Assembly (NCBI RefSeq): GCF_030408835.1 | Contig: NZ_CP047357.1 | Location: 1,054,001-1,118,000 of the forward strand | Origin: Corynebacterium freneyi | Lineage (GTDB): Bacteria; Actinomycetota; Actinomycetes; Mycobacteriales; Mycobacteriaceae | Direction of reading: 5' to 3' | Length of the DNA: 64,000 nt | In this document: positions 32,386 through 45,548 of the stretch, piece by piece | Position numbering within the stretch: position 1 is the stretch's first letter | Layout of the letters: each line of letters starts with the position of its first letter | Notes under the pieces: model-generated | The model's input: the letters and a program-made list of their open reading frames with translations, nothing else | Database searches by the model: none | What the model was told of the DNA's origin: nothing | Position numbers and translations under genes: made by a program

Positions 32386-33336
32386 ATGACCGACGTCCTC
32401 GTTCTCGTCGACCACAACGATGGCGAACTGAAGAACACCACCGCCGAGCTCCTCACCGCCGCCCGTGCCTTCGGCACCCCCGCGGCCGTGGTTGTCGGCA
32501 AGCCCGGCACCGCCGAGAACTTCGCCGAGACCCTCGGCAAGTACGGTGCCGGCGAGATCCTCGCCGCCGAGTCCGATGAGGCCGGCAAGCACCTGATCAC
32601 CCCCGAGGTCGGCGTCCTCGTGGGCCTGGCCTCCGAGCGCCAGGTCCCCGTCCTCGTCGCCGCCTCCGCCGCCGGCAAGGAGATCGCCGGCCGCGTCGCC
32701 GCCCTGACCGGCTCCGGCGTTCTGTCCGACGTCGTGGAGATCAAGGACGACCGCTCCGTGGTCTACTCGATCTTCGGCGGCGAGTTCATCGTCGAGGGTG
32801 CCGGCTACGGCGCCTCCCCGGTCTACGCCCTGCGCCCGGGCTCCGTCGACCCGGTCGAGGCCGCCGCCTCGCCGTCCGTCACCGCCGTGGAGTACCCGGC
32901 CGCGGACGACACCGCCGTCGAGATCGTGTCCTTCACCCCGGCCGAGGGCGGCGACCGCCCCGAGCTGACCGAGGCCAAGATCGTCGTCTCCGGTGGCCGC
33001 GGCGTCGCGTCCGCCGAGGGCTTCGCCGACGTCGTCGAGCCGATGGCCGACGCCCTCGGTGCCGCGGTCGGCGCCTCCCGCGCCGCCGTCGACGCCGACT
33101 ACTACCCGGGCCAGTTCCAGGTCGGCCAGACCGGCAAGACCGTGTCCCCGGACCTGTACATCGCCCTGGGCATCTCCGGTGCGATCCAGCACAAGGCGGG
33201 CATGCAGACCTCCAAGACCGTCGTCGCCGTCAACAAGGACGAGGAGGCGCCGATCTTCGAAATCGCCGACTTCGGCGTCATCGGCGACCTCTTCAACGTG
33301 GCCCCGCAGGCCACCGAGGAGATCAAGAAGGCGTAA
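32386..33336 (+). CDS. etfA: Electron transfer flavoprotein subunit alpha
   Basis: FAD-binding large subunit of ETF. The FAD-binding C-terminal domain has [51 protein letters not shown] and [19 protein letters not shown], the alpha-subunit signature. AGGAGAAGAATCACA precedes the ATG. 316 residues is normal. It partners with etfB just upstream. Confidence 0.97.
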   Translation: MTDVLVLVDHNDGELKNTTAELLTAARAFGTPAAVVVGKPGTAENFAETLGKYGAGEILAAESDEAGKHLITPEVGVLVGLASERQVPVLVAASAAGKEIAGRVAALTGSGVLSDVVEIKDDRSVVYSIFGGEFIVEGAGYGASPVYALRPGSVDPVEAAASPSVTAVEYPAADDTAVEIVSFTPAEGGDRPELTEAKIVVSGGRGVASAEGFADVVEPMADALGAAVGASRAAVDADYYPGQFQVGQTGKTVSPDLYIALGISGAIQHKAGMQTSKTVVAVNKDEEAPIFEIADFGVIGDLFNVAPQATEEIKKA

Positions 33337-33353
33337 GCCTTCCCGATCCGCGA

Positions 33354-33386
33354 AAGGGGCCGTCCGCAGCATGCGGGCGGCCCCTT
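33354..33386. terminator. Terminator after etfA
   Basis: AAGGGGCCGTCCGC (33354-33367) pairs with GCGGGCGGCCCCTT (33373-33386), 14 bp with one G-U pair and a five-base loop. The T-run is short (TT), but the position 17 nt after the etfA stop fits. Confidence 0.75.
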
Positions 33387-33438
33387 CGCCGTGCCCGGTG
33401 CACCGGCGAGGCCGCGGCGACGCGCTACTCTGTCCGGG

Positions 33439-34638
33439 ATGTCCAGCACCGATGATTCCCGCACCACCCGGCCGCGCCACCACCTCGACCATGCCGCGAC
33501 GTCTCCGCTGCGCCCGGCGGCCCGCGAGGCGATGATCGCCGCACTCGGCGCCGGCAACCCCAATTCGCAGTATGCGGAAGGGCGGGCCGCACGGAAGATC
33601 CTGGAGGAGGCGCGCGAATCCATCGCCGCCGACCTCGGCGCCGAGCCCGTGGAGGTCGTGTTCACCTCCGGAGGCACCGAGGCCGACAATCTCGGTCTGC
33701 GCGGCCTGTACCTGGCGTCGGCGGCGAAGTCGGGCGCGCCCGGCACGGTGGTGACCACTCCCGTCGAGCATGACGCGATCCGCAAGGCCGCCGCGCACTT
33801 GGCCGAGCACCATGGCGCCCGCGTCGTGGAGGCCCCGGTGGACGCCGCCGGACGGGTGTGCGTGGGCGCGCTCCGGGAGCCGTGCGCCGACCCCGCCGTC
33901 GCCGATGCACCCCACCACGCGTGGACGTGCCAGTGGGCGAACAACGAAACCGGCGCCATCCAGCCCGTGGACGAGTTCATCGCGGCGGCCTCCGACCACG
34001 ACGCGCCCGTCCACGTCGACGCCGTTCAGGCGGTCGGCCACGTGCCGGTGCATTTCGGGAAGTCGGGGGCGGCCACCCTCGCCGCGTCGGCCCACAAGTT
34101 CGGCGGCCCGCGCGGAATCGGCGTCCTGCTGGTGCGGCGTTCGACGTCGTTGACCGCGCTCAACGCCGGGGGCGGCCAGGAACGGGGCCTGCGGTCGGGC
34201 ACTCCGGACGTCGCCGCCGCCGCCGGAATGGCCGCCGCACTGCGCACCGCGACCACGGCGATGGAGGAGGAACGCCGGGCCGTCGTCACGCTCCGGGATC
34301 GTCTGCTCTCCGGCATCCGCGACCTCGACGGCATCGTCGTGCACACCACCGAGCCCGCGTTGCCCGGGCACGTCCACGTCAGCGTGACGGGGGCGGAGGG
34401 CGACAGCCTCATCATGCTTCTCGACGCCGCCGGGATTTCCGCCGCGACCGGCTCGGCGTGTGCCGCAGGCGTCAATCGGGCCAGCCACGTGCTCGAGGCG
34501 ATGGGCGTCGACGTCGCGGTGTCGCGCGGTGCGCTGCGGCTGACGCTGGGCTGGGATTCCACGGCCGCCGACGTCGATGCGGTGCTGTCCGTGATGGGTG
34601 ATACCGTCGCACGGGCGCGCGCGGCGGGCATGGCCTGA
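33439..34638 (+). CDS. nifS: Cysteine desulfurase (NifS/IscS family)
   Basis: PLP enzyme that takes sulfur from cysteine and passes it on for thiolation and Fe-S clusters. The N-terminus [17 protein letters not shown], the PLP lysine Lys220 in [13 protein letters not shown] and the sulfur-carrying Cys341 in TGSACAAG are clear. Placed before mnmA, it likely supplies sulfur for tRNA 2-thiouridine. ATG 33439 follows TACTCT and exactly 7 nt (leaderless pattern), so I reject the ATG 48 nt upstream. 399 residues. Confidence 0.94.
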   Translation: MSSTDDSRTTRPRHHLDHAATSPLRPAAREAMIAALGAGNPNSQYAEGRAARKILEEARESIAADLGAEPVEVVFTSGGTEADNLGLRGLYLASAAKSGAPGTVVTTPVEHDAIRKAAAHLAEHHGARVVEAPVDAAGRVCVGALREPCADPAVADAPHHAWTCQWANNETGAIQPVDEFIAAASDHDAPVHVDAVQAVGHVPVHFGKSGAATLAASAHKFGGPRGIGVLLVRRSTSLTALNAGGGQERGLRSGTPDVAAAAGMAAALRTATTAMEEERRAVVTLRDRLLSGIRDLDGIVVHTTEPALPGHVHVSVTGAEGDSLIMLLDAAGISAATGSACAAGVNRASHVLEAMGVDVAVSRGALRLTLGWDSTAADVDAVLSVMGDTVARARAAGMA

Positions 34639-34711
34639 TCCCGTGCAGTGCGGTGACGGGGACGACGGAATCGGACGGAAACGAAGGGCGAAGCCCACGG
34701 GAGGTAGCGCG

Positions 34712-35848
34712 ATGCGGGTGTTGGCGGCGATGAGCGGCGGCGTGGATTCGGCCGTGGCGGCGGCGCGGCTGGTCGATGCCGGCCATGACGTCGTCGGCGT
34801 GCACCTGGCGCTGGCCAAGGATCCCGTCACGCTGCGCGCCGGCGCCCGCGGCTGCTGCTCGCTGGAGGATTCCGGCGACGCCCGCCGGGTCGCGGACCTG
34901 TTGGGCATCCCGTTTTACGTGTGGGATTTCTCGGAGCGGTTCCGTGCCGAGGTCGTCGACGATTTCATCGATTCCTACGCCCGCGGCGAGACTCCGAACC
35001 CGTGCCTGCGCTGCAACGAGCGCATCAAGTTCCAGGCCTTGCTCGACCGTGGGCTGGCGTTGGGGTTCGATGCGGTGGCCACGGGCCATTACGCGTTGGT
35101 CGACGACGACGGTCGGCTGCGGCGCGCCGGCGATCCGGCGAAGGACCAGTCGTATGTGCTCGGCGTGCTCGACCGGCATCAGCTGTCGCGGTCGCTGTTT
35201 CCCATCGGCGACACCGAGAAGCCGCAGATTCGCGCGGAGGCGGCGGCCCGCGGCATCTCCATCGCGAATAAGCCGGATTCGACGGACATCTGCTTCATCC
35301 CCGACGGCGACACCCAGGCGTTTCTGGGCCGTCACATTCCGCGGCGGCCGGGTGCGGTGGTCGACGGTGCGACGGGGGAGAAGCTCGCCGACCACGGCGG
35401 CGTCGACGCCTTCACCATCGGCCAGCGCAAGGGCCTCGGGCTGCCGGGTCCCGCCGTCGACGGCAAGCCGCGTTACGTCACGGGCGTCGATGCCGGCACG
35501 GGCACGGTGACCGTCGGACGACGCGAGGACCTGGATGTCCGGGTGCTCCACGTCGATCGGGCGGTGTGGCTTTACGACGACGCCGGCGTCGACGCGGGCG
35601 GCCCCCCGGCGGAATTCGATGCGGAGGTGCAGGTGCGGGCGCATGGCCGCCCCGTGCCGTGCACCGTGTCGTGGACCGGCCCGGTGGATGCGGCGGGCAC
35701 CGGAGGGGCGTTCATCTGCGTCCTCGCCGAACCGTTGCGCGGGGTGGCCCCCGGGCAGGCGGCCGTGCTCTACCGCCCCGACGCCGACGGCGACATCGTG
35801 CTGGGGTCCGGCACCATCGCGTCGACGGAGAAGGAGGCGGACCGGTGA
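34712..35848 (+). CDS. mnmA: tRNA-specific 2-thiouridylase MnmA
   Basis: Puts sulfur at position 2 of the wobble uridine in tRNA-Lys, -Glu and -Gln. The PP-loop is [13 protein letters not shown]. The catalytic cysteines are Cys98 ([15 protein letters not shown]) and Cys194 ([12 protein letters not shown]). VATGHYALV and the C-terminal beta domains follow. GGGAGGTAGCGCG precedes ATG 34712. The 3' end overlaps the next gene by GTGA. A GCTTTACGACG variant repeat occurs at 35569-35579. Confidence 0.96.
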   Translation: MRVLAAMSGGVDSAVAAARLVDAGHDVVGVHLALAKDPVTLRAGARGCCSLEDSGDARRVADLLGIPFYVWDFSERFRAEVVDDFIDSYARGETPNPCLRCNERIKFQALLDRGLALGFDAVATGHYALVDDDGRLRRAGDPAKDQSYVLGVLDRHQLSRSLFPIGDTEKPQIRAEAAARGISIANKPDSTDICFIPDGDTQAFLGRHIPRRPGAVVDGATGEKLADHGGVDAFTIGQRKGLGLPGPAVDGKPRYVTGVDAGTGTVTVGRREDLDVRVLHVDRAVWLYDDAGVDAGGPPAEFDAEVQVRAHGRPVPCTVSWTGPVDAAGTGGAFICVLAEPLRGVAPGQAAVLYRPDADGDIVLGSGTIASTEKEADR

Positions 35849-36897
35849 CCGCGTTTTCGGGTCTGGGGCCGCTGCCGGGTACCGACGTGCGCGCGGCGGC
35901 GGAGATCCTCGCCGGGGAATGCGGGGCCACTCCACACCTGCCCATCCTCGCCGACCGGGGACTCGGTGCCGACGCCATCGGGCGGACCGGCGCGATCCTG
36001 GCGGACCTGTCGATGGACGTCGGCCCGCGGTCGTGGCGCGTGGCCGATCGACCGGGGGCCGCGGCGTCGCTGGCCGCCGACCACCTGGAACGCGACCTCG
36101 ACGTCTGCGAGGAGTTCTGGGGCGCGACGCCGGAGACCGTCACCGTGCCCGTCGTCGGGCCGTGGACGCTGGCGGCGTCAATCGAGCTGGCCGACGGTCA
36201 CCGCATGCTGGTCGACCGCGGCGCCGTGTCCTACCTCGCCGCCGCGCTCGCCGAGGGGTTGGCCGCCCACATCGCCGACGTGCGACGGCGGTTCGGAGCG
36301 GAGGTGGCCGTCGTCATGCACGAACCCGCTGCCCCGGCGATCGCGGCGGGCCTGGTCGAGGCGGCGGTGGCGGGAACGTCGCTGCCCGCCGTCGGTTACC
36401 GCGAAATGGCCGCGCAGTGGCGGGTGCTCACGGCGGAAGGCTCGGGGCTGCCCGACATCGCCATCGCGGTTCCCGGGCTGGTCGCGCGGACGTCGGGGGA
36501 GGGGCCGCGGCCGCCGTCGCTGGAAAAGGCGCTGCTGGAATCGGGCGCCGCCCGAATCGCGCTGCCCATCGGGGCGATCCGTGGCTCGGCCACCCTCGAC
36601 GAAGTCGGCCGCCTGCGCGCCGCCGGCCTGGATCTGCTGTTCGGCGCCGTGCCAGCGGTCCCGGGCGCCACCGACGAACACACCGGCGCATACCTGGAAC
36701 CCGAAGCCCGCGACATCGCCGAACGCGTCGCCCGGCTGTGGGACGAACTGTCGTTCCCGCGCGCCGACCTCGTCGACCACGTCGGCGTCACCGTCGACCG
36801 CGGTTTCGTCGGTGCGCCCGCGTCGTGGATCGCCCCCGCCTACGCCGCAGGCCGTCGCACCGCGGAATTGATCTCGCGGGCGGCGGGAGACCTGTAG
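35845..36897 (+). CDS. Cobalamin-independent methionine synthase-like protein (MetE C-terminal family)
   Basis: A 350-residue protein related to the C-terminal catalytic half of Met[18 protein letters not shown] at the start, [20 protein letters not shown], and [18 protein letters not shown] near the end. The classical MetE zinc-binding His-x-Cys pair is not obvious to me, so enzymatic methionine synthesis is uncertain. It belongs to a group of short MetE-like proteins next to mnmA in Actinobacteria. The GTG overlaps the mnmA stop. A cobalamin riboswitch lies just downstream, but it controls the next genes. Confidence 0.8.
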   Translation: MTAFSGLGPLPGTDVRAAAEILAGECGATPHLPILADRGLGADAIGRTGAILADLSMDVGPRSWRVADRPGAAASLAADHLERDLDVCEEFWGATPETVTVPVVGPWTLAASIELADGHRMLVDRGAVSYLAAALAEGLAAHIADVRRRFGAEVAVVMHEPAAPAIAAGLVEAAVAGTSLPAVGYREMAAQWRVLTAEGSGLPDIAIAVPGLVARTSGEGPRPPSLEKALLESGAARIALPIGAIRGSATLDEVGRLRAAGLDLLFGAVPAVPGATDEHTGAYLEPEARDIAERVARLWDELSFPRADLVDHVGVTVDRGFVGAPASWIAPAYAAGRRTAELISRAAGDL

Positions 36898-36929
36898 CGC
36901 GCCTTTCGGCCGGGTCGATGGCGTTGGAA

Positions 36930-37092
36930 TGTTACGGTTGTCGCGCAAGGAATCGGCGTCAGGGAATCCGGTGTGAATCCGGAACTGTCGCGCAGCGGTG
37001 AGAGGGATCCATCCCCCGCATGAGGCCACTGGAGTGCACTGCACCGTCCGGGAAGGCGCGGGGGAGTCGCCTTCGAGTCCGAAGACCCGCCG
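36930..37092 (+). ncRNA. Cobalamin (adenosylcobalamin) riboswitch
   Basis: Conserved elements in the right order: the segment CCGGTGTGAATCCGG (36968-36982), CGCGCAGCGGTGAGAGGG, the B12 box GCCACTG (37025-37031), then GTCCGGGAAGGCGCGGGGG with its complementary 3' stem. The element ends 60 nt before the first transporter gene. Its class and position predict shut-off of the uptake operon when B12 is plentiful, probably by masking the ribosome site or by termination. No clear T-run is seen, so translational control is likelier. Confidence 0.92.
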
Positions 37093-37154
37093 GTTCGTCA
37101 TCGACGTCGCATCTCGCGTAAAGATCGCGGCGGTTTTCCACGAAGGTGGACCAA

Positions 37155-38246
37155 TTGAACAAGTTCCCGCTTCGCCCTGCCTCCGCCGCCATCGCCGCCT
37201 CGATGGCCCTGCTTCTGGTGTCCTGCTCCGGGACCGACGGCGCCGATGACGCCAACGGCGGCACCGTCAACGCCGACGGCAGCGTCACCGTGGAAAACTG
37301 CGGCGAGGAGATGACTTACCCGGCCGATCCGTCGATGCTGGCCTACGACTCGGGAATCATCTCCATCGCCCTCGCCGCCGGTGCGGGCGACAACCTGTCC
37401 GCGGTGGCGTCGATCGGGAAGGCCCACGACACCCTGGCCGCCAAGTACGGTGCCGACGTCATCGACGGCTTCGACGTGATTTCGGACAAGCAGCCCACGC
37501 TCGAACAGGTGGTGTCGCTGCAGCCCGACATCTACTTCGCCGGCTGGAACTACGGACTGTCGGAAGGCCTCGGCGTGACGCCGGACCTGCTGGACCAGCG
37601 CGACATCGCCACGTACCTGCTCACGGAGTCCTGCCGACAGGAGGGCACCGACCACCGCGGTCTCGTCGAACCGTGGGAGGCGCTGGACATCGATCTGCGC
37701 AACATCGGCGCGATCGCGGGCGACTCCGAGCTGGCCGAATCCGTCATCGACGACATCGATGACCGGCTGAAGAAGCTGAACGACGCTCCGCAGCCGGAGC
37801 AGACCCCCACCCTGTTCGTCTTCGACTCCGGCACCGACGCGATCTTCACGTCCGGCAAGTTCGGCGCGCCTCAAGCGATCATCGAGGCCGCCGGCGCCCG
37901 CAACCAGGCCGAGGACCTCGCCGACTCCTGGGTGCAGGTCGGTTGGGAGTCCCTCGCCGCCGACGCCCCCGACGCCTTCGTGTTCGTCGACTACGAGGGG
38001 CAGTCGCTGGAGGACAAGATCAAGATCCTGAAGAACCACCCGCTGACCCGCGACCTGCCGGCGGTCAAGGAAGACCGCTTCATCAACCTCAACTACTCGA
38101 TGTGGGTGTCCTCGCCGCTCAACATCGACGCCGCCGAGCACGTTCGCAAGGGACTCGAGAAGTTCGGCCTCGTGCCGGAGTCGGACATCGAGCCGGCGAT
38201 GACGCTGCCCGAGAGCCTGGACGGACGGGAGTACATCACCCGGTAG
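37155..38246 (+). CDS. Cobalamin ABC transporter substrate-binding lipoprotein (BtuF/FecB-like)
   Basis: Periplasmic-binding-protein fold, class III. The signal peptide ends LLLVSC with Cys24 as lipid anchor. Later segments DVISDKQPTLEQVVSLQPDI, TPTLFVFDSGTDAIF and the C-terminal FVDYEGQSLEDKIKIL follow the FecB/BtuF pattern. Substrate B12 is inferred from the riboswitch. TTG 37155 has GAAGGTGG five bases upstream and yields MNKFPLRP; GTG 37146 is the other choice but has no ribosome site. Confidence 0.88.
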   Translation: MNKFPLRPASAAIAASMALLLVSCSGTDGADDANGGTVNADGSVTVENCGEEMTYPADPSMLAYDSGIISIALAAGAGDNLSAVASIGKAHDTLAAKYGADVIDGFDVISDKQPTLEQVVSLQPDIYFAGWNYGLSEGLGVTPDLLDQRDIATYLLTESCRQEGTDHRGLVEPWEALDIDLRNIGAIAGDSELAESVIDDIDDRLKKLNDAPQPEQTPTLFVFDSGTDAIFTSGKFGAPQAIIEAAGARNQAEDLADSWVQVGWESLAADAPDAFVFVDYEGQSLEDKIKILKNHPLTRDLPAVKEDRFINLNYSMWVSSPLNIDAAEHVRKGLEKFGLVPESDIEPAMTLPESLDGREYITR

Positions 38247-38289
38247 CCGCGACGCTACGGGACACCGGAGAAAAGCGAGGTTTTCGAAA

Positions 38290-39327
38290 GTGCGGAGCAA
38301 GGCGGCGACGCCGCTTCTCGTGTTTTTGTTGGCGGCGCTGACCGCCGTCAGCTTCGTCGCGTCGTTGACGTTCGGTTCGGTGAGTTACTCGCTGTCGGAC
38401 GTGTGGTCGGTGCTCGCGGCCCAGTTTTCGGGCACGGTGCACCCCGACCGCGCCGTCAACGACATCGTGTGGGAGCTGCGCGCGCCCCGCGGGCTGATGG
38501 CGATCATCGTCGGCGCGGGGTTGGCGATGGCAGGCGTCGCCATGCAGACGTTGGTGCGCAACCCGTTGGCAGACCCCTATCTGCTCGGCATTTCCTCGGG
38601 CGCGAGCGTCGGTGCGACGGCCGTGATCACCCTGGGGGCGTTTTCCAGTTTCGGCATCTGGGCGTTGTCCGGTGGCGCGTTGGTCGGCGCGATCGCGGCC
38701 ACCGCCACCGTGTATTTGGTGACGATGTTGCAGGGCGGCATCACCCCGCTGCGGCTGATTTTGTCGGGCGTCGTGCTGTCATCGGCGTTCTCGGCGGTGG
38801 CGAGCCTGCTGGTGTTCAAGGCACCCGATTCCCGCTCGGCGCAGTCGGTGCTGTTCTGGATGCTCGGGTCCGTGTCGGGGGCGCAATGGGACCGGCTGCT
38901 GCTGCCGCTGCTCGTTCTCGTGCCCGCGGTGATCCTGATGTTCATGTTGAGCCCGCGCCTCGACGCGCTGTCCGCGGGCCCCGAAACCGCGGCGGCCCTG
39001 GGCGTGCGGGTCGGACTGCTGCGCAAGGGGCTGTTCGCGGTGCAGGCGCTGTTGGTCGGCGCGATGGTGGCCGTGGCCGGTGGCATCGGCTTCGTCGGCC
39101 TGGTCATCCCGCATTTCGCCCGTCTCGTGGTGGGGTCGGTTCATCGCCGGGTCATTCCCGTCGCCGTGTTCGGCGGCGCGCTGTTCCTGCTGTGGGTGGA
39201 CGTCTTGGCCCGTCTCATCGCGCCGCCGCAGGAGATTCCGCTGGGAGTGGTCACGGGCGTCATCGGCGCCCCGGTGTTCCTGCTGCTGATGGGCCGTTCC
39301 CGATACCGTTTTGGAGGACAGTCATGA
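38290..39327 (+). CDS. Cobalamin ABC transporter permease (FecCD/BtuC family)
   Basis: A 345-residue permease with about ten membrane helices. Signatures are ELRAPRGLMAIIVGAGLAMA, QTLVRNPLADPYLLGISSGA and GFVGLVIPHFARLVVGS, the cytoplasmic coupling loop. It lies 43 nt after the binding protein and overlaps the ATPase gene by ATGA. As the FecCD family serves both siderophores and B12, the substrate is assigned from the riboswitch. Confidence 0.92.
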   Translation: MRSKAATPLLVFLLAALTAVSFVASLTFGSVSYSLSDVWSVLAAQFSGTVHPDRAVNDIVWELRAPRGLMAIIVGAGLAMAGVAMQTLVRNPLADPYLLGISSGASVGATAVITLGAFSSFGIWALSGGALVGAIAATATVYLVTMLQGGITPLRLILSGVVLSSAFSAVASLLVFKAPDSRSAQSVLFWMLGSVSGAQWDRLLLPLLVLVPAVILMFMLSPRLDALSAGPETAAALGVRVGLLRKGLFAVQALLVGAMVAVAGGIGFVGLVIPHFARLVVGSVHRRVIPVAVFGGALFLLWVDVLARLIAPPQEIPLGVVTGVIGAPVFLLLMGRSRYRFGGQS

Positions 39328-40109
39328 GCGGGTCGAGCAACGCCGCGATCCTCGAAGTCGAGTCGGTGGCCGTCGACGTGGGGCGGCGCCGCCTGCTGTC
39401 GGACGTGACCTTCACCGCCACGCCCGGCTCGCTGACGGCCATCGTCGGCGTCAACGGCATCGGCAAGTCGACGCTGATGCGCGCCTTGGCCGGGATCACC
39501 CCGCCGGCTTCCGGACGGGTGCTGTACGGGGGTCGCGACGTCGCCGGCATGCGTCCGCGGGAGCGCGCGCGGTTGGTGGGCTTCGTGGGGCAGGATGAGC
39601 GTCCGCCCGGGGAGCTCACCGCCGCGGAATTCGTCGCACTCGGCCGCCTGCCGCACATGAATCCGTGGGATCTCGGCGGCAAGTCCGAACATGCGGCCGT
39701 GCGGGAGGCGCTGGAGCTCATGGGCGTCGATGCCCGGGCCGATGCGATGTGCGATCAGTTGTCCGGTGGCCAGGTGCGGCGGGTCGTGCTGGCCCGGGGG
39801 TTGGCGCAGGAAACCGGGCTGCTGCTTCTCGACGAACCGACCAACCACTTGGACGTGCACCATCAGATTCACCTGATCGAGGTGCTGCGAGGCTCCGGTC
39901 GGACGGTCGTGGCGAACATCCACGACCTGGATCTGGCCATGGCGCACTTCGATCGGGTCGTGTTGCTCCACGACCGTGCCGTGCTGCGGGACGGGGATCC
40001 GGCGCATGTGTTGGCGCCGGAGGCGGTGCGGGAGGCTTTCGCCGTGGAGAGCCTGGTGGTGCGGCCGGAGGAATCCTCGCGCCCGCACCTGGTCATCGAG
40101 TCGCTGTAG
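39324..40109 (+). CDS. Cobalamin ABC transporter ATP-binding protein (BtuD/FecE-like)
   Basis: A 261-residue ATPase. Walker A GVNGIGKSTLMRALAG has Val-Asn where most have Pro-Asn. The signature is LSGGQVRRVVLARGL, Walker B LLLLDEPTNHLDVHHQ, and the H-loop region reads VVANIHDLDLAMAHFD. The ATG overlaps the permease stop. It completes a lipoprotein-permease-ATPase importer. It converges on the exonuclease gene with a 4-nt gap. Confidence 0.93.
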   Translation: MSGSSNAAILEVESVAVDVGRRRLLSDVTFTATPGSLTAIVGVNGIGKSTLMRALAGITPPASGRVLYGGRDVAGMRPRERARLVGFVGQDERPPGELTAAEFVALGRLPHMNPWDLGGKSEHAAVREALELMGVDARADAMCDQLSGGQVRRVVLARGLAQETGLLLLDEPTNHLDVHHQIHLIEVLRGSGRTVVANIHDLDLAMAHFDRVVLLHDRAVLRDGDPAHVLAPEAVREAFAVESLVVRPEESSRPHLVIESL

Positions 40110-40113
40110 GGGC

Positions 40114-40800
40114 TCAGCGTTCCGGTTCGTCGATGGGCCAGCCGCCGATGCGGAAATCGGACACGTCGCGGCCCTGGCCGACCAGCCAATCCCGCAACGA
40201 GGACTGCGATTCGAAGTGGGACACGGCCTGGTATTCCATGAGCTCGTCGCCGTCCATCTCGGCCAGGTCCGGCCAGACCTTCTTGCTCATCACCCAGGCC
40301 AGGCGGGCGGCGGCCAGGGCGTCGGCGGTGGCCTCGTGTGCGTTGTCCAGGCGGACCCGGTAGTGCTCGCACACGTTTCCCAGCGTGCGCTTGCCCTTGC
40401 GGTGCGTGTCCCGCGCGCGGTCGATGACGAGCGGGTCGAATACCAGGCCGTCGACGGTGAAATCCGGTTGCCGTGAGCGCAGCACCGTCAGGTCGTAGGC
40501 GGCGTTGTAGGCCACCAGCGTCAGTCCGTCGCTCCATGCCCGCCGAATGGCCGCGATGGTGTCGGCCAGGACCTCGTCGTGCGGGCGGCCGTGCTCGCGG
40601 GCGTACTCGGTGGTGATGCCGTGCACCCGGGCGGCGCCCTCGGGGATCTCCACTCCCGGATCCGCGAGCAATTCCTCCGTCTGCGGCGGACCCCCGTCGA
40701 TGCGGACCAGCGCCGAGGTCACGATCCGGCATTCGTGCGGGTCGGTACCCGTCGTCTCCAGGTCGAAGGCGAACATCCTGCCCGCGTCGAAGGTGGTCAT
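40114..40800 (-). CDS. DEDDh 3'-5' exonuclease (DnaQ-like)
   Basis: A 228-residue nuclease with all exonuclease motifs: FAFDLETTGTDP (ExoI), LVAYNAAYDLTVL (ExoII) and HEATADALAAARLAW (ExoIIIepsilon with His and Asp). It resembles the epsilon-like exonucleases that actinobacteria carry in addition to the PHP domain of DnaE. A C-terminal tail of about 50 residues (SQSSLRDWLVGQG) resembles the family tail in other Corynebacterineae. The start at 40800 lies exactly 7 nt after TAAAGT (40808-40813 on the minus strand), a leaderless pattern; a GTG nine bases upstream is not needed. Confidence 0.9.
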   Translation of the reverse strand: MTTFDAGRMFAFDLETTGTDPHECRIVTSALVRIDGGPPQTEELLADPGVEIPEGAARVHGITTEYAREHGRPHDEVLADTIAAIRRAWSDGLTLVAYNAAYDLTVLRSRQPDFTVDGLVFDPLVIDRARDTHRKGKRTLGNVCEHYRVRLDNAHEATADALAAARLAWVMSKKVWPDLAEMDGDELMEYQAVSHFESQSSLRDWLVGQGRDVSDFRIGGWPIDEPER

Positions 40801-40955
40801 GGGCACCACTTTAAACGGGTCCCCGGATTCGGGGCGGCCCGGGTGGAGGGGTCGACGGAGGGGTCGGCGGAGGGGGCGCGATTCCCCACGGTCGGGTGGT
40901 TGCCGCGGTGCAGCGTTCGGCTTCGGATGGGGGATCGCCTAATGTCGTTGTCGAA

Positions 40956-40978
40956 GTTATCGACGGTGCGTCGATAAC
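40956..40978. promoter_or_regulatory. Perfect palindromic operator upstream of mmpL
   Basis: GTTATCGAC (40956-40964), GGTGC, GTCGATAAC (40970-40978): 9-bp arms with no mismatch. It lies just after a TAATGT -10 candidate (40940-40945) and 62 nt before the mmpL start. Size and position fit a TetR-family repressor site. No regulator gene is nearby. Confidence 0.75.
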
Positions 40979-41040
40979 ATTCGTTTTCCGTTTCGGCGCG
41001 ACTGATGTCGACGCGATTGATTTCGAAAGGTGTCCCACCC

Positions 41041-45454
<4,414 letters not shown>

Positions 45455-45467
45455 CGTCAAGACGCGA

Positions 45468-45503
45468 AAAGCCGGGCCCCGCGCAGATGCGGGGCCCGGC
45501 TTT
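45468..45503. terminator. Bidirectional terminator between ligA and glgP
   Basis: AAAGCCGGGCCCCGC (45468-45482) pairs perfectly with GCGGGGCCCGGCTTT (45489-45503) over 15 bp with a six-base loop. It has A's before and T's after, serving both convergent genes. Confidence 0.92.
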
Positions 45504-45517
45504 CGTCTGGACCAGTC

Positions 45518-45548
45518 GATCCGAACTACTTGTGATCCGAACTACTTG
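45518..45548. repeat. Tandem 16-bp duplication at the glgP stop codon
   Basis: GATCCGAACTACTTG occurs at 45518-45532 and again at 45534-45548. The second copy contains the end and stop codon of glgP; the first repeats them just outside the gene. Confidence 0.85.
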
